DNA from: CAIOHW01 sp964432565
GTDB lineage: Bacteria > Bdellovibrionota > UBA1018
Assembly (NCBI GenBank): GCA_964432565.1
Contig: CAYSOA010000020.1
Location: 1 to 39,725, forward strand
Length of the DNA stretch: 39,725 nucleotides
Direction: 5' to 3'
Part shown: in pieces, positions 35,098 to 39,725 of the stretch
How the letters are laid out: the number at the start of each line of letters is the position of its first letter
How positions within the stretch are numbered: position 1 is the stretch's first letter
Position numbers and translations under genes: made by a program
Notes under the pieces: model-generated
Databases searched by the model: none
What the model was told of the DNA's origin: nothing
Seen by the model: the letters and a program-made list of their open reading frames with translations, nothing else

Positions 35098-36369
35098 ATG
35101 CAGATTTTCCCTCGGCTTTGGATGGTGATCAGCCTGATAGGACCCAGTGTGACGATTTCGAGCCATGCCAGCGTTGAAGCCTTTCGGATTGCTCGGGAGT
35201 CCCTCGAACACAATATTGTCGAGACGCGGGTCGGTCCGGTGCTCAGGGCGGGGGCGAATCAGTTTTCGGGTCTCTGGACTCGAGACTTCTGCTACTCCAT
35301 TCCGGGTCTACTGGAGATCGGACGCGCCGATGTGGTCAAGAACCACCTTCAGCGACTCCTCGAGGCGCGTCGACCGAGTGATCACCTCGTGCCCAGGCTT
35401 CTGGATAACATTCCGTCGCGTCGACGAGTCTTGCGGGGGCTCTTTCCGTGGATGGGGCCGGTTCCCAACGTGGATGCTCCGCTTCAGGCAGAGTTTTTGG
35501 GCGAGCACGGAACCGAGGCCATCGATTCCAATCTTCTGGTTCTGCGGGGGCTGGTCCAGTACGTCGAGCGCACCGGAGATCGGGACTTTTCCGTTCCGCT
35601 CACTAGGGTTTTTTCTCAGCTTCTCTCCTATTACCGGTCCCATACCCGGGATGACTGGATCGTTCAGCAGGCCTATGGCGACTGGCAGGACAGTGTTCGT
35701 CGAACCGGAGTGACGTTTCTCACGAACTTTCATCACTGGTGGGTGCTGCATCATGCCGCAAGGCTTGGGCTTCTCGATGCCGAGCATGAGCACGAGTCAC
35801 TGCGACGCGAGACCCGCCTTCGCGATCGTCTCAAGGAAACTTTCTTCGACGCTCAAATGGGCCTCTTCCGCTCGCACCTCGAGCTTTCAGTGGTTTCGCT
35901 GGACGGGGTGGCGCTCGCTCTTCTTGAGCCGGAGTTCTGGAAAGACGCTCAGGAGCGTGAGCAGGTTTACCAATCTCTTCTTTCGGGGGTGTTTGCCCGG
36001 TTCCCGGGGCGAGCCAGCGATTCCGACTATCCCCGGCGCTGGCGAAGCCTGAATGTTCGCGCGGTGGGGCTCGGGCATTACCATGACCGGCTGGCGTGGA
36101 GCTGGCTGATCGGCCTTCAGGGGTCAGCTGCCCTGGCAATGGGGGACCTACAGGAAGCCGAACGGCTGCGAGGCTTCCTATCGGAGCTTCTTAAACGGGA
36201 CGGCGTTGTCGGAGAGATCTACGAGCCTCGACGCAGGTATCGGCTGTTTCGCAGTCTTTTCTACCGCTCTGAGGCGCCGTTTTCCTGGGGGGCCGCCTGG
36301 GTCTTGCACTTTCTGGGGCGGCCGGAGTGGCGTGCGAGTGGCCCGATCTCAAATCTGACAGAACTCTGA
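35098..36369 (+). CDS. Secreted (alpha/alpha)6-barrel glycosidase-like protein
   Basis: 423 aa. An N-terminal hydrophobic segment (LWMVISLIGPSVTISSHA) suggests export. The body resembles six-hairpin glycosidases (debranching enzyme, GH63/GH100 group): SGLWTRDFCYSIPGLLEIG near residue 60, DSNLLVLRGLVQY, YGDWQDSVRR and LAWSWLIGLQGSAAL follow in the order expected for that toroid. The Asp residues in WTRD and GDWQD are candidate active-site residues. Paired with the previous glycosidase-like gene. The fold is a reasonable guess; specificity is unknown. Confidence 0.72.
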   Translation: MQIFPRLWMVISLIGPSVTISSHASVEAFRIARESLEHNIVETRVGPVLRAGANQFSGLWTRDFCYSIPGLLEIGRADVVKNHLQRLLEARRPSDHLVPRLLDNIPSRRRVLRGLFPWMGPVPNVDAPLQAEFLGEHGTEAIDSNLLVLRGLVQYVERTGDRDFSVPLTRVFSQLLSYYRSHTRDDWIVQQAYGDWQDSVRRTGVTFLTNFHHWWVLHHAARLGLLDAEHEHESLRRETRLRDRLKETFFDAQMGLFRSHLELSVVSLDGVALALLEPEFWKDAQEREQVYQSLLSGVFARFPGRASDSDYPRRWRSLNVRAVGLGHYHDRLAWSWLIGLQGSAALAMGDLQEAERLRGFLSELLKRDGVVGEIYEPRRRYRLFRSLFYRSEAPFSWGAAWVLHFLGRPEWRASGPISNLTEL

Positions 36370-36430
36370 CAGAATCCTGCTTCGGTCACGACGGAACTCG
36401 GTTCTTCTCGGCTCAGGGGGAAATCCTGAG

Positions 36431-37300
36431 ATGACCGAAGCCATTCCTGTTCTAAAATCTTTTCGCGAGACGGTCGCACAAACCGGTCCCATGATGGCCT
36501 GGATCTTCGGTCCTCAGGCATCGACGATCGACTGGAACAGCGAGCTTCCGGTGTTTGAAGGTCGAGACTACGAGTGCCGAGTGACTCGCGACCGCAGTGA
36601 TCTGCGGCGCGTCTTCCAACTTCGCTACGAAGTGTTTCGGCGTGAGTATGCGTCTCCGGCTTCGCTGTTTCGTATCGACATCGATCAGTACGACCGGTTC
36701 GCCGATCATCTGGTGGTTTTTCACAAGGCCTCGGGACGACCGGTGGGCACCTATCGACTGATCTCCGAAGAGTGCCCCCACGGCTACTATTCTGAGCGGG
36801 AGTTTGAACTGGGGCCCTTTCTGTCGCTTCCTGGTAGAAAATTGGAACTCGGGCGCGCCTGCGTTCATCCCGAGCATCGAAATGGTGCGGTGTTGAGGAT
36901 GCTCTGGCGCGGACTGATCGAGTTCGCGCATGAGCGGCAGTTTGACCTTTTCTTTGGCTGCTCGAGCGTTCTCTGGCCCGGAAAGAAACCTGGAGCCGCC
37001 GCGCTGCACGCCGAGCTCGTGCGCCGTGGTGCCTGGGCTCCCATTGAGGGCGTTCGTCCCACACGCAGGTACGCCATGCCCTTGGGCATGCGCGAGGAGT
37101 GGGCGCTTGCCGAGTCCGGATGGATTCCGCCCGCTCAGCTTCGGGACGATGCCGTCACACCGTCGCTCTTGCCGCCCCTCGTGGCCTCTTACCTGCGCTC
37201 GGGCGCAAGGGTTCTTTCGGCTCCTGCCTATGATGCCGACTTTCACTGTCTTGATCTGCTCACCGCCTTTTCGGTTCGTTCGTCGAGGGGGACGGAATGA
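36431..37300 (+). CDS. olsB: OlsB-like N-acyltransferase (GNAT-type)
   Basis: 289 aa, cytosolic. The region DLRRVFQLRYEVFRREY, the strand GRPVGTYRLI, and KLELGRACVHPEHRNGAVLRM then LWRGLIEFAHE and FGCSSV match the ornithine-acyl-ACP N-acyltransferase family (OlsB), which moves a 3-hydroxyacyl chain from ACP to ornithine, giving lyso-ornithine lipid. Its stop overlaps the start of an OlsA-type acyltransferase gene (ATGA), the usual partner for the second acylation. A hemolysin/N-acyl amino acid synthase role is an alternative. Confidence 0.78.
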   Translation: MTEAIPVLKSFRETVAQTGPMMAWIFGPQASTIDWNSELPVFEGRDYECRVTRDRSDLRRVFQLRYEVFRREYASPASLFRIDIDQYDRFADHLVVFHKASGRPVGTYRLISEECPHGYYSEREFELGPFLSLPGRKLELGRACVHPEHRNGAVLRMLWRGLIEFAHERQFDLFFGCSSVLWPGKKPGAAALHAELVRRGAWAPIEGVRPTRRYAMPLGMREEWALAESGWIPPAQLRDDAVTPSLLPPLVASYLRSGARVLSAPAYDADFHCLDLLTAFSVRSSRGTE

Positions 37301-38076
37301 GCGGCATGATCCGAACTGGAATCTTCCTTTTGATTGTTCTTTTTGGCCTGATGCTCTCGGCCGGACTGGGACTGATCTGGCGTCCTGATCGTTCTCTCCG
37401 GCGCCTCCGTGCGCAGTGGGTGCACATTCTGGCTCCCTGGCTGCTACGGGTGCTTGGAGTGCGCACGGTCACGCGCTACCAGGTTCGGCCACCATTGGCT
37501 GTGCGCGGGATTCGTCCCGGAATGACGGTATCGAACCATATCTCCTACCTCGATGTGCTGGTCGTGGCGGCGCAGTTGCCCACGGTATTCGTGACTTCGA
37601 CAGAAGTACGCGACCAGCCCATTGTGGGAACGATCTGCCGTCTGGCCGGTTGCGTTTTTGTCGACCGACGATCGGCGCGGCGTCTGCGCTCGGAGATCGC
37701 CGAGGTGGCCCTCCTGATGAAGGACGGACTGCACGTCGTGGTTTTTCCCGAGGCCACTTCCACGCGCGGAGACGAAGTGCGCCCCTTCAGGCGGGCGCTC
37801 TTTGAGGCGGCACGAGCTGCAGGGGTTCCCCTCTGGGTCGGAAGAATTCGGTATCCCGAAGGAGTGCGCATGCGCGTATCCTACGCTGAGGATGACGCCT
37901 TTCTTCCACATCTTCGAAGGCTGCTGCTGACGCGTTCGCTTGAGGCCGAGTGGACCTGGCTGGGAAGTCTGGAGGCCTCTGAACTGGTTTCGCGCTCTGC
38001 TGCCGAGCTGGCCACCTGGGCTCGCGCCCAGGTCGGCTCAGAGCCTTTTCGAATCGATTCGCGCCTACTTGCGTGA
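37297..38076 (+). CDS. olsA: OlsA/PlsC-type O-acyltransferase
   Basis: 259 aa. N-terminal membrane helix (FLLIVLFGLMLSAGLGLIW). The acyltransferase motifs are NHISYLD (H81, D86), FVDRRSARRLRSEI as motif II and VVVFPEATSTRGDEVRPFR as motif III (E152). PlsC-family enzymes acylate glycerol phosphates; coupling to an OlsB-like gene by a 4-bp overlap favours acylation of lyso-ornithine lipid. The 3' end overlaps the convergent ParA-partner gene by 12 bp. Confidence 0.82.
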   Translation: MSGMIRTGIFLLIVLFGLMLSAGLGLIWRPDRSLRRLRAQWVHILAPWLLRVLGVRTVTRYQVRPPLAVRGIRPGMTVSNHISYLDVLVVAAQLPTVFVTSTEVRDQPIVGTICRLAGCVFVDRRSARRLRSEIAEVALLMKDGLHVVVFPEATSTRGDEVRPFRRALFEAARAAGVPLWVGRIRYPEGVRMRVSYAEDDAFLPHLRRLLLTRSLEAEWTWLGSLEASELVSRSAAELATWARAQVGSEPFRIDSRLLA

Positions 38077-38499
38077 GGCCGACTTGCGCAGCTGGACGTC
38101 GAGAAGTGTCAGCTTCCAGTTGCGGGCCGCCACGGGTCCGATCTTGATCGAGCGGTTCTTGAGTTTGAACGGATGGGTGAGGCGAAGGCCCAGCACTGAA
38201 ACCGAAGAAGTCCGACCCTTCCGGGCCACCGTAAAGAGCGAGAACTGATCCATGCGGCAGCGCAGAATCTTCTGTGAAATGTCCGACGGACGAATCTCGC
38301 GCAGCCCTTCGAGGGTCTCGAGTAGCTCGGCACGGCTGCGGGGAAGTCGAGGGCGCAGTGTTTTGCGGTTCATGGTTTCCTCATGGGGTGTTGGGGTGAA
38401 AGCGGGGATGGGGTCGCCCGGAAAGACGACGGCCGCGGGTCGGGCGTCGCCTTCAAAAGGATTCAACCCCAGTTTGGTTTTTTTGGATGAAGGGGTCAT
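38065..38499 (-). CDS. Small basic protein, putative ParA partner
   Basis: 144 aa, no signal or membrane segment. It starts MTPSSKKTKLGLNPFEG, a basic patch followed by L-G-L-N-P-F. Short N-terminal K/R-L-G motifs of this sort in ParB, McdB and similar partners stimulate ParA ATPases. A Pro-rich linker follows, then a basic C-terminal region (about 70-144) that may bind DNA or protein. There is no ParB HTH or CTPase motif. The ATG overlaps the parA stop by 4 bp, so the two genes are coupled. The partner role is inferred. Confidence 0.72.
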   Translation of the reverse strand: MTPSSKKTKLGLNPFEGDARPAAVVFPGDPIPAFTPTPHEETMNRKTLRPRLPRSRAELLETLEGLREIRPSDISQKILRCRMDQFSLFTVARKGRTSSVSVLGLRLTHPFKLKNRSIKIGPVAARNWKLTLLDVQLRKSASRK

Positions 38500-39278
38500 G
38501 CGTTTCGAGCCTCCCGGGTCAGAAATTCCTGGGCAAGTGCCAGGTAATCTTCGGCGCCGATCGACTTGGGAGCGTAGTCAAAGACGGCACGGGCGTGTCC
38601 GCTGCTCTCCGTGATCGCGGCGTTTTCGCGAATTCGAGTCGCAAAAATCACGTCTCCAAACTCCGCTTTCAGGCTCTCAAGCACCTCGCCGTAAAGCTTG
38701 CGCCGCTGCTGCGCCTGCGTGACGACGATTCCGCCGATTCGAAGGGTGGGGTTCCAGCGACCGCGAACGCCTTCAATCGTGGCGCGAAGCTTGGCGAGTC
38801 CTTCGAGGCTAAAGAACTCGGGCTGGGCCGGAACCAGAACCTCATGGGCTGCGACCAGCGCGTTGAGCGTCAGGAGATTGAGCGAGGGAGGAGTGTCGAT
38901 CAAAATGTAATCGAACTCCTCACGAAGGGTGTCGATCCAGCCCGAGAGCACGCGCTCGCGCTCTTCCCGTGAGAAGAGGTAGTACTCGACCCCCGCGAGG
39001 TTGGAGTCACAGCCGATCAGGTGCAGGTTCTCGGTGCACCGATGAAGAAGGGGGGTCAGTGTCTCGCGCGACGGCTTCTTTCGCGACAGGTAGAGCTCGT
39101 CCAAAAAACCCTTCGGCCGGGCGCCGAGGTAGCGAGTCAGGTTGCCCTGGGGGTCGCTGTCGATGAGCAGCACCTGATGGCCTTGCCGGGCCAGTGCGTG
39201 CCCGAGATTCATGGTGGTGGTGGTCTTGCCGACGCCACCCTTCTGGTTCGCTATAGCGAGGATTCGCGCGTCCTTCAT
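38496..39278 (-). CDS. ParA-family ATPase
   Basis: 260 aa. Deviant Walker A KGGVGKTT at residues 13-20, LLIDSDPQGN (Walker A' ), YILIDTPPSLNLLTLNAL (Walker B) and VPAQPEFFSLEGL complete the ParA/Soj signature, with no N-terminal HTH. Such ATPases position chromosomes, plasmids or protein cargo by dynamic DNA binding. Next to it is a small basic protein rather than a ParB, and no parS-like palindromes were noticed, so cargo positioning is as likely as DNA segregation. Confidence 0.92.
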   Translation of the reverse strand: MKDARILAIANQKGGVGKTTTTMNLGHALARQGHQVLLIDSDPQGNLTRYLGARPKGFLDELYLSRKKPSRETLTPLLHRCTENLHLIGCDSNLAGVEYYLFSREERERVLSGWIDTLREEFDYILIDTPPSLNLLTLNALVAAHEVLVPAQPEFFSLEGLAKLRATIEGVRGRWNPTLRIGGIVVTQAQQRRKLYGEVLESLKAEFGDVIFATRIRENAAITESSGHARAVFDYAPKSIGAEDYLALAQEFLTREARNA

Positions 39279-39354
39279 GGTGGCTAGACTGTATGAAGTT
39301 CGCTTGGCGGAACCAAGAAGATTTCAGGCACCAATCGAATCCTGACACGAAAGA

Positions 39355-39383
39355 AAAAGCCCGACCACAGGGGCCGGGCTTTT
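39355..39383 (-). terminator. Intrinsic terminator of the small secreted protein gene
   Basis: A perfect 9-bp stem (AAAAGCCCG at 39355-39363, CGGGCTTTT at 39375-39383) with an 11-nt loop. Read on the minus strand, the stem runs into TTTTTCTTTC, a good U-tract. It lies about 50 nt after the stop at 39432 and upstream of parA, which it insulates. The stem is AT-flanked on both sides, so it may also act weakly on the plus strand. Confidence 0.85.
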
Positions 39384-39388
39384 CAACG

Positions 39389-39413
39389 GAGGATCCGAAG
39401 ACCAAGGATCCTC
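39389..39413. repeat. 8-bp inverted repeat in 3' untranslated region
   Basis: GAGGATCC (39389-39396) and GGATCCTC (39406-39413) form a hairpin between the stop at 39432 and the terminator. Possibly a 3' mRNA-stabilising structure. Confidence 0.55.
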
Positions 39414-39431
39414 AAGGAGCCTGAAATGAAA

Positions 39432-39695
39432 TCAGTAGATGCAGTAGTCCTGAAAGACGACCCAGCGACCGAAGATGTCCCAGCCGGTGCAGCGCACGCC
39501 GAAGCCATGCTGAAACTCGTAGGTGCACTGCTGTCCGTAGAACGGGTTGGCGTAGACCTGACATGCCACGGTGCGGCCCGTCTGGGGGCAGAACGCAGAA
39601 GCGTAGCAGGTCTGAAGTGCAGCGTGGGACTGATTGGCGAAGGCCATGGCGGCCAGCGCGATGAGACCAGAAACAACGGCGAAAAGCTTTTTCAT
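39432..39695 (-). CDS. Small secreted six-cysteine protein
   Basis: 87 aa. Signal peptide MKKLFAVVSGLIALAAMAFA with cleavage near SHA-A. The mature ~60 residues contain six cysteines (TCYASAFC, VACQ, QQCT, VRCTG, DYCIY) and many aromatic residues, pointing to a compact disulfide-stabilised fold. No family is recognised. It has its own terminator and is set off from parA, so it is a single-gene unit, often a sign of strong independent expression. Confidence 0.78.
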   Translation of the reverse strand: MKKLFAVVSGLIALAAMAFANQSHAALQTCYASAFCPQTGRTVACQVYANPFYGQQCTYEFQHGFGVRCTGWDIFGRWVVFQDYCIY

Positions 39696-39725
39696 AACGG
39701 CGCGGGGATATCGAATGGCCCCCGG

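Overview
The window is gene-dense, GC-rich (roughly 60% by eye) Gram-negative chromosomal DNA. Almost every gap is under 150 bp, operons are joined by ATGA or GTGA overlaps, and several convergent gene pairs overlap at their 3' ends. Sec and lipoprotein signals are common, which fits a diderm. The gene mix (two histidine kinase/response regulator pairs, ornithine-lipid genes, a secreted nuclease and phosphodiesterase set, MotAB-type stators) suggests a delta-proteobacterium-like organism, possibly Bdellovibrionota/Oligoflexia. That placement is an inference; no rRNA, tRNA or other marker here settles it.

Layout. 1-1299: 3'-truncated secreted protein with IucA/IucC-like motifs (minus). 1402-1620: decayed AAA+ ATPase remnant. 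1634-4321: minus-strand operon xer recombinase > site-2 protease > trpS. 4382-4586: element with inverted repeats at its ends. 4668-7401: secreted protein, lipoprotein and peptidoglycan amidase, with a bidirectional terminator and hairpins between the first two. 7432-11721: mutY, a possible methyltransferase, a 48-aa membrane protein, and a PAS histidine kinase with a receiver-PilZ regulator. 11781-13587: a COQ8-like ABC1 kinase with a possibly leaderless, palindrome-containing promoter, then DUF2062. 13638-19552: plus-strand run of organophosphate transporter, glycerophosphodiesterase, thermonuclease, TatD nuclease, TcdA, DUF1059 and class I aldolase. 19555-21886: second histidine kinase/regulator pair. 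21937-24619: acetyl-CoA synthetase facing a lipoprotein gene. 24719-31047: six tightly coupled genes described below. 31015-33074: outer-membrane protein, MORN lipoprotein, SDR. 33175-36369: two secreted glycosidase-like proteins. 36431-38076: olsB-olsA-like ornithine-lipid operon. 38065-39278: ParA ATPase and small partner. 39432-39695: small six-cysteine secreted protein with its own terminator.

The most interesting region is 24719-31047. It encodes, in order, an outer-membrane protein (CsgG/FlgO-like domain plus probable beta-barrel), a TPR-like lipoprotein, a 768-aa protein joining a FliF/YscJ-like periplasmic ring region, a transmembrane helix and a FliG-like cytoplasmic region, a stand-alone cyclic-nucleotide-binding protein, MotA and MotB. 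No type III export, rod, hook or filament genes are present in the window. The genes read as the parts of an envelope-spanning rotary machine: outer-membrane anchor, inner-membrane ring and rotor in one chain, stator, and a second-messenger input. This looks like a non-flagellar, or strongly divergent, flagellum-like motor.

Other notable features are the COQ8-type signature in the ABC1 kinase, the apparently exported IucA/IucC-like protein, the element with terminal inverted repeats beside xer, and the ParA partner with a short basic N-terminal motif.
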